Below, in pieces: positions 9,218 through 17,968 of a stretch of DNA of 64,000 bases. The translations under genes were made by a program, and so were the position numbers. The stretch is from positions 81,898 through 145,897 of the forward strand of contig CATXCB010000005.1 in assembly GCA_958366705.1 (NCBI GenBank). The letters run 5' to 3'. The notes under the pieces were generated by a model. It worked only from the letters and a program-made list of their open reading frames with translations. It had not been told where the DNA came from and searched no databases. The DNA comes from an uncultured bacterium. Lineage in GTDB: Bacteria; Cyanobacteriota; Vampirovibrionia; Gastranaerophilales; Gastranaerophilaceae. Within the stretch, counting starts at the first letter, position 1, and each line of letters opens with the position of its first letter.

Positions 9218-9254
9218 AAACAAGAGAAGAACAAATGTTTTTCTCTTGTTTTTT
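9218..9254 (+). terminator. Terminator of the pilin gene
   Basis: 11-bp stem (9218-9228 with 9241-9251), 12-nt loop, followed by a run of T. Confidence 0.85.
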
Positions 9255-9274
9255 ATTGGGTATCTTGAAAAACT

Positions 9275-9497
9275 TATTAGTTCCCCTGAATTGACTAGTG
9301 TGTTAGTCATCCTGAACGCATAAAACGTCACCCTGAACTTGTTTCAGGGTCTAGAAAGAAAACTTGCCCTAGTGCTATCCTAAAGATGAGATTCCGAAAC
9401 AAGTTCGGAATGACGACTTCAATTACATTAGGATACAATTTTCCTAAATACGTTACATCGTCATTGCGAGGCGTAAGCCGCGGCAATCCAGTATAAA
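9275..9497. repeat. Dispersed intergenic repeats
   Basis: Units CACCCTGAACTTGTTTCAGG (9331-9350), TTCCGAAACAAGTTCGGAATG (9392-9412) and the TCATTGCGAGG...GCCGCGGCAATCC unit (9461-9492). The second half is near-identical to 3031-3120. Nothing else is seen between the pilin and ilvC. Confidence 0.82.
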
Positions 9498-9573
9498 TAT
9501 TTTCATATTATTACTGGAAATAATCCCAGCTTCATGATACCATTAACTGATAGAAAGAAATCGAGGTGCGGGT

Positions 9574-10596
9574 ATGAACAATTTAAAAATTTATCTTGAT
9601 AAAGACATTAATAAAGAACTTATCAAGTCTAAAAAAATTGCAGTTATTGGTTTTGGCTCTCAGGGATACGGTCAATCTATGAATCTTAAAGATTCAGGCT
9701 GCGATATTGTATTAGGCCTAAGACAGGGTGGAAAATCCGATACTAAAGCCAAAAATTACGGTTTCAAAACTATGTCAATTGAAGATGCAGTAAAATGGGC
9801 TGATATAGTTCAAATTCTTATTCCTGATGAATTACAAGCCGAGGTTTACGAAAATCAAATAAAACCAAATATGAAATCCGGTCAATATTTAATGTTCTCT
9901 CACGGTTTTAATATTCATTACAAAAAAATTGTACCACCTGAGGATATAAATGTTATTATGGTAGCCCCAAAAGGTCCGGGACACACTGTAAGAAGCCAGT
10001 ATGAAGAGGGTAAAGGAGTTCCATCATTAATTGCTGTTTATCAGGATGCATCCGGTAACTCAAAAGAAATAGCATTATCATACGCTTCTGCAATAGGTGC
10101 AGGAAGAGCCGGTATAATTGAAACAACATTTAAAGAAGAAACTGAAACTGATTTATTCGGAGAACAGGCTGTAATTTGCGGAGGTGTTTCCGCTTTAATG
10201 AAAGCCGGTTTTGAAGTTTTAACAGAAGCAGGATATTCTCCATATATGGCCTATTTTGAAGTTCTGCATGAGATGAAACTCATTATTGATTTAGTAAATC
10301 AGGGCGGGCTCGCTGACATGAGATACTCAATATCTAACACTGCAGAATACGGGGATATGACTCGAGGTCCAAAAGTTATTGGTGAAGCGTCAAAAAATGC
10401 AATGCGCGAAATTTTAAAAGATATCCAGTCTGGAGCTTTTGCAGAGGAATTTACAAATGAAATGAAAACCGGCTGCAATAAATTTAACAGTTTAAGAAAA
10501 GAAAATTCAGACCACCAGATTGAAAAAATAGGAGAAGAAATCAGATCTTCTTTTGTGTGGGGACAAGACAAAATTATAGACAGAAATAAAAATTAA
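9574..10596 (+). CDS. ilvC: Ketol-acid reductoisomerase
   Basis: Catalyses the NAD(P)H-dependent rearrangement and reduction of acetolactate or acetohydroxybutyrate in valine, leucine and isoleucine synthesis. The Rossmann motif [10 protein letters not shown] lies at 26-35, the knotted C-terminal domain holds ETDLFGEQ with metal ligands Asp193 and Glu197, and the total of 340 aa fits class I enzymes. GAGGTG precedes the ATG. The other ilv and leu genes are not adjacent; a YhaM-like gene follows 39 bp later on the same strand. Confidence 0.97.
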   Translation: MNNLKIYLDKDINKELIKSKKIAVIGFGSQGYGQSMNLKDSGCDIVLGLRQGGKSDTKAKNYGFKTMSIEDAVKWADIVQILIPDELQAEVYENQIKPNMKSGQYLMFSHGFNIHYKKIVPPEDINVIMVAPKGPGHTVRSQYEEGKGVPSLIAVYQDASGNSKEIALSYASAIGAGRAGIIETTFKEETETDLFGEQAVICGGVSALMKAGFEVLTEAGYSPYMAYFEVLHEMKLIIDLVNQGGLADMRYSISNTAEYGDMTRGPKVIGEASKNAMREILKDIQSGAFAEEFTNEMKTGCNKFNSLRKENSDHQIEKIGEEIRSSFVWGQDKIIDRNKN

Positions 10597-10635
10597 AACT
10601 CAAGTAAAAAAACAACACATAACAGAGGTAATAAG

Positions 10636-11478
10636 ATGTTCAATACTGAAGATACATACGAAGTAGTTATTTTCTCAATAGGAGATACTAAAGCCGGAAC
10701 AAAAATGGGAAAATTACAACTAAAAAACACTGTAGATGATACCGTTTTAAATTGTATATTATGGGAAGAAACCCTGAATAGATTTGACAGTAAAATATTT
10801 AGAACCGGAAATCTTGTTCGAATTGTATCAGCAAGCTTCAACGAAAAATACAACAACTGCCTTGTTTCTGCTCTTGAGCTAATTAAAGAAGCAAAATTAG
10901 GACTTGAACCGGCTGAAATTGAAAAATACTGGACAATATTACAATCTTATATCAATAAAATAAAAAATATAGACTTGAAAAATTTTGTTACAGAACAGTT
11001 TGCAAAATATTCAAAAGAATTTAAAATTATGCCGGCCGCAAAGCTTATGCACCACAATTATATAGGCGGACTGCTTGTTCACACGGTAGAATGCGCGCAA
11101 TACGCAGAGTTAAATTTAAAAACTTTTGCGTATAAAACAAATGAAGATGAAATCTATGCTGCCTGTTTATTACATGACTTCGGCAAAATTTTTGAATACA
11201 CAATTGACACAGATACAGGACTCATTGATTATGCGCCAAACTTTAGAGAAGACTGGATTTCGCATTCTCAATACGGATTTTGCATCTGCATGAATGCTGG
11301 ATTTAAAAACGTTGCAAAAATGATTGCCGCTCACCATGGCAGAGCTGAATGGGGCGCAATTATTGACTTAAATCAGAAAGATTTAGAGCCAGAATTATAT
11401 TTAATCCATTTTATAGATAATTTATCTGCTAAATTCGGAAAAATCAATACACGATTACTGGAAAAGAAAGAGGATTAA
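10636..11478 (+). CDS. YhaM-like HD-domain 3'-5' exoribonuclease
   Basis: The protein (280 aa) combines an N-terminal OB-fold region (about 1-85), which in YhaM binds RNA, with an HD phosphohydrolase domain. The HD domain shows LMHHNYIGGLLVHT (His149), ACLLHDFGK (His180-Asp181) and AAHHGR, the metal-binding set of the family. YhaM trims RNA or single-stranded DNA 3' ends in the cytoplasm. The gene is followed after one base by two thymidylate-kinase-like genes, so the three form one operon. AGAGG precedes the ATG. Confidence 0.85.
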   Translation: MFNTEDTYEVVIFSIGDTKAGTKMGKLQLKNTVDDTVLNCILWEETLNRFDSKIFRTGNLVRIVSASFNEKYNNCLVSALELIKEAKLGLEPAEIEKYWTILQSYINKIKNIDLKNFVTEQFAKYSKEFKIMPAAKLMHHNYIGGLLVHTVECAQYAELNLKTFAYKTNEDEIYAACLLHDFGKIFEYTIDTDTGLIDYAPNFREDWISHSQYGFCICMNAGFKNVAKMIAAHHGRAEWGAIIDLNQKDLEPELYLIHFIDNLSAKFGKINTRLLEKKED

Positions 11479-11479
11479 T

Positions 11480-12154
11480 TTGGCTAAATTAACGGAAAGA
11501 CATAACTACGAAGGCACTCTTGTTTGTGTTGAAGGAATTGACGGCTCCGGGAAATCCACTCAATTAGCGCTTTTAAGAGATTGGTTAAAAGACATTGGCA
11601 AAGATGTAATCTTTACCGAATGGAATTCATCTGAATTGATTTCTCAAACAACTAAACTTGCCAAAAAGAAAAATATGCTTTCACCAAGAACATTTAGTCT
11701 GCTGCACGCTGTGGATTTTGCTGACAGGTTAAAACAAGTTATTGCACCGGCATTAAAAGCCGGATTTATTGTTCTTGCTGACAGATATGCATATACAGCT
11801 TTTGCTCGGGATGTAGCAAGAGGTGTTGACCCTCACTGGGTTAGAGAAGTTTATGATTTTGCAATAAAACCAGACTTGGCTGTGTATTTTGATATAGATC
11901 CGCTTACTTCGCTTGAACGTATTTGTTCCAATAGAACGCCCAAATTTTATGAAGCTGGTATGGATATGAAATTGAGCAATGACCCATATGAAAGTTATAT
12001 AATATTCCAATCTAAAGTTATTGAAGAATATAATAAAATGCTCAACGAGTTTGAAATAGTTAAATTAGATGCAAAAGATACAATCCATAAAAAACAAGTC
12101 GAAATACGCAGACTGCTTAAACAAATTTTAAAAGAAAAAGGAGTTGATATATAA
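11480..12154 (+). CDS. Thymidylate-kinase-like protein, copy 1
   Basis: A P-loop nucleoside monophosphate kinase of 224 aa with EGIDGSGKST (18-27), DRYAYTAFARD (101-111) and a C-terminal lid region. The overall pattern matches dTMP kinase, which makes dTDP. However, the REPGG motif normally found near residue 47 is replaced by TEWNSSE. It begins with TTG, one base after the upstream stop and just behind AAAGAGG. The next gene overlaps its stop by one base and encodes a clear paralogue. It may be a dTMP kinase with altered specificity, or one subunit of a heterodimer. Confidence 0.8.
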   Translation: MAKLTERHNYEGTLVCVEGIDGSGKSTQLALLRDWLKDIGKDVIFTEWNSSELISQTTKLAKKKNMLSPRTFSLLHAVDFADRLKQVIAPALKAGFIVLADRYAYTAFARDVARGVDPHWVREVYDFAIKPDLAVYFDIDPLTSLERICSNRTPKFYEAGMDMKLSNDPYESYIIFQSKVIEEYNKMLNEFEIVKLDAKDTIHKKQVEIRRLLKQILKEKGVDI

Positions 12155-12825
12155 TGGAACAATTCAGAAGAAAACATAATTATAATGGACTTCTGGTAGT
12201 TATTGAGGGAACTGATGGTTCTGGAAAATCAACCCAACTTGAGCTTTTAAAAAAATCTCTTCAAGATCAATGCTATGGAGTTATGGTTTCGGAATGGAAA
12301 ACATCCAGACTTATTGCGAATGTTATTGATGATGCTAAAGAAAGGAATTTACTCAATGCTACAACATATAGCCTGTTATATGCTGCAGACTTTGCTGACA
12401 GGTTGGAAAATCAAATTATTCCGGCGCTAAAAGCAGGTTTTGTTGTTCTACTTGACAGATACTATTACACAGCCTTAGCCAGAGATGTTGTGCGCGGACA
12501 AAATATTGATTGGGTAAAAAACTTGTATGATTACGCTCCCGAACCGGATTTAGTATTTTATCTTGATATGCCGGTTGATACGCTATTAAAAAGAATAATC
12601 GGGACTACAGGATTAGATTTTTATGAAAGCGGCAGAGATGTAGGTTTTTCTACTGATTTTTATAAAAGTTTTGGAATATACCAGAATCAATGCTTGGAAC
12701 AGTATGACAAAATGAAATCTGAATATGGATTTATCAGTATTGATGGCACAAAATCAATACCTGATATTCATAATATTATGTTAAAAGAAGTTCAAAAAAT
12801 CCTGGAAACAGGCATTTTAGACTAA
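12154..12825 (+). CDS. Thymidylate-kinase-like protein, copy 2
   Basis: This 223-aa paralogue follows copy 1 with a one-base TAATG overlap, which implies translational coupling. It has EGTDGSGKST (18-27) and DRYYYTALARD (101-111) at the same positions as copy 1, and again lacks REPGG (SEWKTS instead). The two proteins are collinear over their full length but clearly diverged, so the duplication is old. Either copy could be the essential dTMP kinase; no other candidate lies in the window. Confidence 0.8.
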   Translation: MEQFRRKHNYNGLLVVIEGTDGSGKSTQLELLKKSLQDQCYGVMVSEWKTSRLIANVIDDAKERNLLNATTYSLLYAADFADRLENQIIPALKAGFVVLLDRYYYTALARDVVRGQNIDWVKNLYDYAPEPDLVFYLDMPVDTLLKRIIGTTGLDFYESGRDVGFSTDFYKSFGIYQNQCLEQYDKMKSEYGFISIDGTKSIPDIHNIMLKEVQKILETGILD

Positions 12826-12987
12826 TGCACTATATTATTGAAAAATCAATGTTTTAGCGGTAAATGTTAACAATTTAAATAAAAATTTACGTTGTGAAAC
12901 ATTTTGAGTCATGGAACCTGTTTTATGCTAAATTAAAGGGTATAAAAGGATTTTATTTAAGGAATAGTTTTAGTAAGGAGATATTGA

Positions 12988-13662
12988 ATGTCTGAATACT
13001 TGAGCAAGGAAGAGATTAAACAATGGAGAAGCTCATTAGAAAAAATCACATTAGAGGAGTTTGCTGCTAGATTAGGGAAAAAAGTAGAAGAAAAAAAAGA
13101 AACTAATGACCTTATTGATATCGTTCTACACGGTCAACCAGTAATTTCTAATGAACCGGAATGGTCTTCTAAAGCAGAAAGACTTAGTACAATTGCTGAC
13201 AGAGCTTACGAAAAAGAAAAAGAATTATACATTTCTCCTTTCTCTGCTAAAAATCTACAAGTAGAAGATACTGCAAAAATAGTCGCTGAACCTGAAACAA
13301 AACAAAAAGAAACAAAAAAGAAAATTGAAGTAAAACCTCAAGTTCCTAAAGCAACAAAAGTTAAAAAAGTTTCAAAAACTCTATCTGAAGCTGCGAAAGA
13401 AATAGTTTCTGAAAATAAAACCGGAGACACTCTAAGAGATGAAGTAAGAGTTGTATTCAAAAAAAGCTTGACTGACAGAGAACAAAAAGTGTTTGATTAT
13501 TTTGCAGCTAATAAAAATAAAATCGTTTACGCAAAAGATCTTGCAACATTATTAGACTTGCCTAGAGATTATGTTTATAAATATATAAAAAACCTGAGAG
13601 CTAAAATCGAAGGCGAAGCACTTAAAAACGCAGATAAAGGCGGATTCGTTTTATCATTATAA
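12988..13662 (+). CDS. Putative DNA-binding protein with C-terminal winged helix
   Basis: The 224-aa protein begins with a helical segment (LSKEEIKQWRSSLEKITLEEF). It then has a Lys/Glu-rich, probably disordered middle (about 75-145) and ends with LTDREQKVFDYFAANKNKIV and KDLATLLDLPRDYVYKYIKNLR. The last part reads as a winged helix-turn-helix similar in layout to OmpR-type output domains. No receiver domain is present. AAGGAGAT sits 8 nt before the ATG. The gene is followed by its own terminator. A regulatory or nucoid-associated role is inferred from the fold only. Confidence 0.7.
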   Translation: MSEYLSKEEIKQWRSSLEKITLEEFAARLGKKVEEKKETNDLIDIVLHGQPVISNEPEWSSKAERLSTIADRAYEKEKELYISPFSAKNLQVEDTAKIVAEPETKQKETKKKIEVKPQVPKATKVKKVSKTLSEAAKEIVSENKTGDTLRDEVRVVFKKSLTDREQKVFDYFAANKNKIVYAKDLATLLDLPRDYVYKYIKNLRAKIEGEALKNADKGGFVLSL

Positions 13663-13682
13663 ACTATTTATTTATAACAACA

Positions 13683-13711
13683 AAAAGCACTTACTAAAAA
13701 TAAGTGCTTTT
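13683..13711. terminator. Bidirectional terminator
   Basis: 11-bp stem AAAAGCACTTA with its complement and 7-nt loop, between convergent genes at 12988 and 13729; T-rich sequence on both sides. Confidence 0.85.
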
Positions 13712-13728
13712 GTTTTACTATTTATTAT

Positions 13729-14121
13729 TTATTTAATTTCGATTTTTGCTCCTACAAATTCCAGAGCTTTCTTTGTTAAATCTGCCTCTTTATCAGATAT
13801 ACCTGTCATAATAGTTGAGGGAACAGAATTAACTAAATCTTTAGCAGTAGCATAATCAAGTCCTGTTATTTGTCTTAATGTTGCCATAACTGTGACTTTA
13901 TTATCACCGGCATCAAGAAGAATTAAAGAATTATTCCCAGTTTTCTTTTTAATAGTTAATTTGGATTCGACCTTTTTAGCCTTATTATTCTCAATCTCAA
14001 ACAATTTAAAATCTGCCAATTTCATATTATCCATATCAATATTATACTTTTTCTTCAGAATATCTCTCAAGATAACAATAAGCATAATTGCAATAGCCGC
14101 AAATAAGTAAAAAGTATTCAT
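13729..14121 (-). CDS. Membrane-anchored L7/L12 C-terminal-domain protein
   Basis: The 130-aa protein starts with one hydrophobic helix (residues 3-19) and a charged linker. From about residue 65 it carries a domain that aligns with the end of RplL, encoded just upstream on the same strand. The shared pattern is an Ile/Leu-rich helix, TGL..A.DLV...P, then a Lys-rich helix ending in GA.IEIK; the last four residues are identical in both. In RplL this domain contacts translation factors. The context suggests duplication from rplL and capture of a membrane anchor. Ribosome site GAGGG is present. Its role is unknown. Confidence 0.78.
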   Translation of the reverse strand: MNTFYLFAAIAIMLIVILRDILKKKYNIDMDNMKLADFKLFEIENNKAKKVESKLTIKKKTGNNSLILLDAGDNKVTVMATLRQITGLDYATAKDLVNSVPSTIMTGISDKEADLTKKALEFVGAKIEIK

Positions 14122-14141
14122 TAAAAAGCCCTCATATATTA

Positions 14142-14169
14142 AAATGGACGATCAATTGATCGCCCATTT
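14142..14169 (-). terminator. Hairpin after rplL, possible terminator or attenuator
   Basis: 12-bp stem with one wobble and a 4-nt loop between the rplL stop and the membrane L7/L12-like gene; minus strand continues TTAATAT, a weak T-run, so partial read-through is likely. Confidence 0.6.
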
Positions 14170-14199
14170 ATAATATCATATTCCTGTTTTAAAATCAAA

Positions 14200-14571
14200 C
14201 TACTTGATTTCGATAACAGCACCAGCTGCTTCAAGAGTTTTCTTGATAGCTTCAGCTTCGTCTTTTTTGATATTTTCTTTAACAGCTTTAGGAGCAGATT
14301 CAACTAAATCTTTAGCTTCTTTTAATCCTAAACCAGTTAAAGTTCTAACTTCTTTTAATACAGCGATTTTCTTATCAGCTGGAACTGAAGCTAATACAAC
14401 AGATACTTCAGCATCAGCATCTTCAGCAGGAGCTGCTGCTACAGGAGCTGCTGCTACAGCTACAGGAGCTGCTGCAGATACGCCGAATTTTTCTTCCATA
14501 GCTTTTACTAATTCAGCTGCTTCTAATAAAGTTAATTTTTCAATTGATTCTAAAATTGATTCTACACTCAT
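14200..14571 (-). CDS. rplL: Ribosomal protein L7/L12
   Basis: Stalk protein of the 50S subunit that recruits elongation and release factors. The 123-aa sequence has the N-terminal dimerisation helix ([20 protein letters not shown]), an Ala/Pro-rich hinge (about 33-55) and the C-terminal factor-binding domain ending in AAGAVIEIK. It follows rplJ on the minus strand. AAGGAG precedes the ATG. Length and motifs are entirely typical. Confidence 0.98.
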   Translation of the reverse strand: MSVESILESIEKLTLLEAAELVKAMEEKFGVSAAAPVAVAAAPVAAAPAEDADAEVSVVLASVPADKKIAVLKEVRTLTGLGLKEAKDLVESAPKAVKENIKKDEAEAIKKTLEAAGAVIEIK

Positions 14572-14676
14572 TGTTTTTCTCCTTTTATTTTAAAATTTGA
14601 GTTTTTACTAATACAATTTAAGCACAGTGTCTTAAATAAAATTTGTCACGCAAAAGAATTGCGCAATTCAACTGCA

Positions 14677-15198
14677 TTACGCAGCTTTTTGATCTCTGAC
14701 AGCTGCCATAGCTCTTGTAAGCTGAGACATAACTGCATTGATAGAATTTGCGATACCTGATGCCGGCGAATTGATAGAACCAAGCATTTTTGCAAAAAGT
14801 TCTTCTTTTGATGGAAGAGCAGCCAATGCTTTAGTTTCTTCAACTGATAATAATTTACCATCCAAAACTGCGCCAAGGATTTCTCCTTTTTTAGCTTCTT
14901 TGATAAATTTAGTAACAGCTTTAGCAGGACTTACAGGATCTTCAAAACCAAAAGCCAAAGCGATAGGTCCGGTCATTTTATCAGCTAAAAGTTCATATGC
15001 TGTACCTTTTACAGCGATTTTAGCTAACGTATTTTTAGTAACCATATAGTCACCACCGCCTTTTTGAGTTTCACGTCTTAATTTTGTGATTTCTTCAACG
15101 GTTAAACCTTGGTACTCAGTGATAATTACGGATTGAGCTTTTTCAATTTTTGATTTAATCGCATCTATTTTTTCTGATTTAAATGCTTTTGTTGCCAT
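14677..15198 (-). CDS. rplJ: Ribosomal protein L10
   Basis: L10 anchors L7/L12 dimers to the 23S rRNA at the stalk base. The sequence MATKAFKSEKIDAIKSKIEK and the block VIITEYQGLTVEEITKLR are typical. I start at the ATG at 15198, which follows AAGGAG at 7 nt spacing; an in-frame ATG 24 bases upstream would overlap this ribosome site. The resulting 173 aa match the family. It is preceded by an L10-type leader, which should allow feedback repression by the L10/L12 complex. Confidence 0.97.
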   Translation of the reverse strand: MATKAFKSEKIDAIKSKIEKAQSVIITEYQGLTVEEITKLRRETQKGGGDYMVTKNTLAKIAVKGTAYELLADKMTGPIALAFGFEDPVSPAKAVTKFIKEAKKGEILGAVLDGKLLSVEETKALAALPSKEELFAKMLGSINSPASGIANSINAVMSQLTRAMAAVRDQKAA

Positions 15199-15314
15199 TT
15201 GTAGCTCCTTTGATTTCTGCAACGATTTTTAATCGTATTCTTGTTATCGACCTAATAAAACTAAAAAAGACTTTGCTTTCCTAGTTTTACCGCAAAATCT
15301 TACACATAAGTCTA

Positions 15315-15411
15315 TAATGCTATTTACTTTCGTGTAACCTCGATTAGCTGAATATCATTTAACCTTTTGGGTTTAACACCCAACCGGACTAATTGTCTGC
15401 GGCTATGTTAC
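15315..15411 (-). promoter_or_regulatory. L10 leader RNA (autoregulatory)
   Basis: On the minus strand the transcript contains GCCGCAGACAATTAG, a TTGGGTGTTAAACCCAA hairpin and then CTAATCGAGGTTACACG, the order and conserved core of the L10 leader known upstream of rplJ-rplL. L10 is expected to bind here. A further AAAACTA...TAGTTTT dyad with a T-run near 15260-15292 could be an attenuator. Confidence 0.75.
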
Positions 15412-15412
15412 T

Positions 15413-15441
15413 AATATATGTAAAACATAAAAAAAAAGCAA
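15413..15441 (-). promoter_or_regulatory. Promoter of rplJ-rplL
   Basis: Minus strand: TTGCTT, 17-bp spacer, TATATT, placing the transcript start about 6 nt before the L10 leader core. Confidence 0.75.
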
Positions 15442-15524
15442 GTTATTTATAAAACTAAAGCGGTGTTAGTAATATTTATTTACATTAACTGCAATTTTTC
15501 ACATGAATTAGTTTTAATTAATAT

Positions 15525-15836
15525 ATGGTAGAACAGATAGATAATCCTGCAAATAAAAGCATGCATTATGGCAGAGCAAATGTCGGAATTCTAACACCTC
15601 CTGACAGACTGCCTAAAATTGTATTGTATTCCTCTCAACAGGCAAACAGAGAGTACAATCAAATGCTAAATGACATTTACGAAAAGCAAAAAGAAGCAAA
15701 GCCACCAAATCAACACAAGTTTCCAACTATATTAAAAATTATTGGCGGAACCGGTGCTTTATTCAGCATATTAGTCTTTAAAAAAGATTTAGCAAAGATT
15801 ATAAAAGGAATATTCAAAAAAAATTCTCAAATTTAA
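15525..15836 (+). CDS. Small hypothetical protein (103 aa)
   Basis: The product has a polar N-terminal two thirds (MVEQIDNPANKSMHYGRANV) and a moderately hydrophobic segment near residues 68-85 (ILKIIGGTGALFSILVF), followed by a Lys-rich tail. This fits a single-pass or peripheral membrane protein. No Shine-Dalgarno precedes the ATG. Its 3' end overlaps the convergent phosphoesterase gene by 4 bp. I do not recognise a family. Confidence 0.55.
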   Translation: MVEQIDNPANKSMHYGRANVGILTPPDRLPKIVLYSSQQANREYNQMLNDIYEKQKEAKPPNQHKFPTILKIIGGTGALFSILVFKKDLAKIIKGIFKKNSQI

Positions 15837-16663
15837 TCCTTAATCTCAAATTCTCGTAATTGAGTATAAATTAACGGCGAAAAATCTTTTGTTGTGATTA
15901 TATCAATAATTTTATAAGATTGCGGCAAAGTAAGTAATGCCGGAGATGTTATATGATAAACTCCATCAACCATTGTTTCATAGTTTGTATGGAAATGTCC
16001 TGTAATTACAGCTAACACATTATGATGATTTGCTAAAACCTCTTTATAATCCTCATCTCTGTAAGTTTTATGAGTTCTAAGCTTTGATTCAGCCCCTTCC
16101 GGATATACTACAGGATAATGTTGAAATATTACAACAGATTTATTGCTATTTTTAGCAAGAAGTTTATCTAACCAATTCAGAGTTGACTCTCTATAGTACC
16201 CACCTGAACCAGGTATAATTTCTTTTGCGCCATCAAGAATCACAAAAACAAAATCATTTTTCTTAAAGTAATAGTTTGCAGCCCTCTGCGGATACAAAAG
16301 ATTTGTTTCTCTTAAAATCTGATAATATCTGACTTTAGACATATCTCTGGATTTATAAACATCATGATTTCCTACAGCTACATAATATGGAACCTTTAAT
16401 TTTGAAACAATTTTAACAAATTGTCTTAAATTTTCCGGAGTTGGATTACTTATGTTATCACCCGTAAAAACAACAAAAGATACATCTTGTTGATTATTTA
16501 TATCTTCTACTGCGCTCTTCAAAACTTTTTGTGAGTATTCTGAATTTACAGACAAATGAGAATCTGTCACTTGCACAAATTTAATATTCTCAGCAAATAC
16601 CTTAGAACTAAAAATTGTAAAAATACTAAATAGTAATAATATAAATTTTTTCATACTACTCAC
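15833..16663 (-). CDS. Exported calcineurin-like metallophosphoesterase
   Basis: A 276-aa protein with a signal peptide (MKKFILLLFSIFTIFSSKVFA) and the metallophosphoesterase motifs in order: VQVTDSH, VFTGDN, VGNHD, a later His in IFQHYP and ITGHFH. These residues bind two metal ions. It likely hydrolyses a phosphoester outside the cytoplasmic membrane; substrate unknown. The start is either GTG at 16663 or the ATG three codons later; AGGGAG lies just upstream of both. The gene stands alone and converges on a small hypothetical gene. Confidence 0.85.
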   Translation of the reverse strand: MSSMKKFILLLFSIFTIFSSKVFAENIKFVQVTDSHLSVNSEYSQKVLKSAVEDINNQQDVSFVVFTGDNISNPTPENLRQFVKIVSKLKVPYYVAVGNHDVYKSRDMSKVRYYQILRETNLLYPQRAANYYFKKNDFVFVILDGAKEIIPGSGGYYRESTLNWLDKLLAKNSNKSVVIFQHYPVVYPEGAESKLRTHKTYRDEDYKEVLANHHNVLAVITGHFHTNYETMVDGVYHITSPALLTLPQSYKIIDIITTKDFSPLIYTQLREFEIKD

Positions 16664-16751
16664 AATCTCCCTTGCAAAAATTATATCATGAAATTAAAAT
16701 ATATGTTATACAAATAAGAGGGAACTTATATAGCATTTTACACTAAACATA

Positions 16752-16877
16752 GCTAGAACTGTCACCCTGAACTGACTAGAAAATTAGTTGAGTTTACGAA
16801 ACGTAATTTTCTGTTCCTACTCGGTGTTCCAGGGTCTGAGTGTTGGTAAGATTCCGAAACAAGTTCGGAATGACATT
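16752..16877. repeat. Dispersed intergenic repeats
   Basis: The unit with ACTAGAAAATTAGTTGAG and CGTAATTTTCTGTTCCTACT (16766-16836, near copy of 6599-6665) followed by TTCCGAAACAAGTTCGGAATG (16852-16872). Confidence 0.8.
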
Positions 16878-16939
16878 ATGATTCGTTTTTGAGCATATTT
16901 GGTGTAAAGTTGTATATAAGTTCCAATAAGAGAGGTATT

Positions 16940-17188
16940 ATGAGATTAGACAAATTTTTAAAAGTATCAAGATTAATAAAAAGACGAACTGTTGCAAATG
17001 AAGTTTCTGATATGGGGAGAGTACTTGTTAACGGGAATCAGGCTAAACCGGCAAAACAAATAAAAGAAAATGATATAATTACAATCGAATATGCAAACAG
17101 AACAGTACAGGCTAAAATATTAAAAGTTCCATCCACAAATGTAAGTATTCAGGAAGCTCCCTGCCTATATCAAATTATTACTGAATAA
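16940..17188 (+). CDS. rqcP: S4-domain RNA-binding protein, RqcP-like
   Basis: An 82-aa protein consisting of one S4 domain: MRLDKFLKVSRLIKRRTVANE, then GRVLVNGNQAKPAKQIKENDII. This matches the RqcP/YabO (HslR-like) family, which assists ribosome-associated quality control on 50S subunits with stalled nascent chains. I start at the ATG at 16940 after AGAGG; the frame is open 17 codons further upstream but without a ribosome site. The assignment to RqcP rather than another small S4 protein is by similarity of size and motif. Confidence 0.82.
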   Translation: MRLDKFLKVSRLIKRRTVANEVSDMGRVLVNGNQAKPAKQIKENDIITIEYANRTVQAKILKVPSTNVSIQEAPCLYQIITE

Positions 17189-17283
17189 TTAAGAAATGTA
17201 AAATATTCTCCAACTTAAGTAAATTATGACTTTTAAAAATACTTTATTAAAATAGAGAGCATAATTATTATGGAGAGATTATC

Positions 17284-17601
17284 ATGGTTGACGGCATTAA
17301 TAATTTTACAAATATAAGTAAATTGCACAATGTTGGCGGGACAAAACCTGCAAACATCACAAATAACAGCCCACCTCAACAGATATTTACAAGAGGCGAT
17401 CCTCCTGTATACGCAACAGGTTTGGAACGCAATGTTGTACCGGAGGAATTACGTAATAAATTTGACGGTATACCAGAACATCGTGAAATATATAAAATTA
17501 TCAGCAAGAATACCGATTTCATAAAAGATATAGACTACCAGACAATAGGTATAAAATCAGATAAAATACTGGATATACCTGAAAAAATTCTAAGTAATTA
17601 A
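17284..17601 (+). CDS. Small hypothetical protein (105 aa)
   Basis: The product is polar, Asn/Ile-rich and without a signal or membrane segment; the first half looks disordered (NITNNSPPQQIFTRGDPPVY) and the second is helical. TGGAGAGA precedes the ATG at a good distance, and a palindromic terminator follows, both supporting a real gene. No family recognised. It is convergent with rpmA. Confidence 0.6.
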   Translation: MVDGINNFTNISKLHNVGGTKPANITNNSPPQQIFTRGDPPVYATGLERNVVPEELRNKFDGIPEHREIYKIISKNTDFIKDIDYQTIGIKSDKILDIPEKILSN

Positions 17602-17614
17602 AACAAATAACATA

Positions 17615-17648
17615 GAAAACGAGCCGGATATATATCCGGCTCGTTTTC
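17615..17648. terminator. Bidirectional palindromic terminator
   Basis: A perfect 34-bp palindrome centred at 17631/17632 (GAAAACGAGCCGGATA with its complement) between the convergent hypothetical gene and rpmA. Confidence 0.9.
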
Positions 17649-17661
17649 TATTAAATAAAAT

Positions 17662-17919
17662 TTATTGAGCAGCGTAAACGCTAACTTGTTTTCTGTCACG
17701 TCTGTGTGGTTCAAACTTAACAGTTCCATCAATCAATGCAAATAAAGTATCATCAGAGCCAATACCTACATTGTTACCTGGATGAATTTTTGTTCCTCTT
17801 TGACGAACAAGGATGTTACCGGCTTTAACAGCTTCACCGCCGAATTTTTTAACGCCTAAACGTTTAGCTTCGGAGTCGCGGCCGTTACGGGTAGATCCCA
17901 TACCTTTCTTATGTGCCAT
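17662..17919 (-). CDS. rpmA: Ribosomal protein L27
   Basis: An 85-aa 50S subunit protein whose N-terminal tail reaches the peptidyl-transferase centre. The start [20 protein letters not shown] is typical and there is no N-terminal propeptide of the type cleaved in some Firmicutes. AAGGAG precedes the ATG. It lies 49 bp after rplU, the usual pair. Confidence 0.97.
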   Translation of the reverse strand: MAHKKGMGSTRNGRDSEAKRLGVKKFGGEAVKAGNILVRQRGTKIHPGNNVGIGSDDTLFALIDGTVKFEPHRRDRKQVSVYAAQ

Positions 17920-17968
17920 TTTTCATTTTCTCCTTTTTACTTCTTGTACTTTATACGAATTAGGCTAC

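Noticed and set aside
14204..14593. 129-aa plus-strand frame over rplL
   Set aside because: An Ala/Ser-rich mirror of the rplL hinge; rplL is certain on the minus strand.
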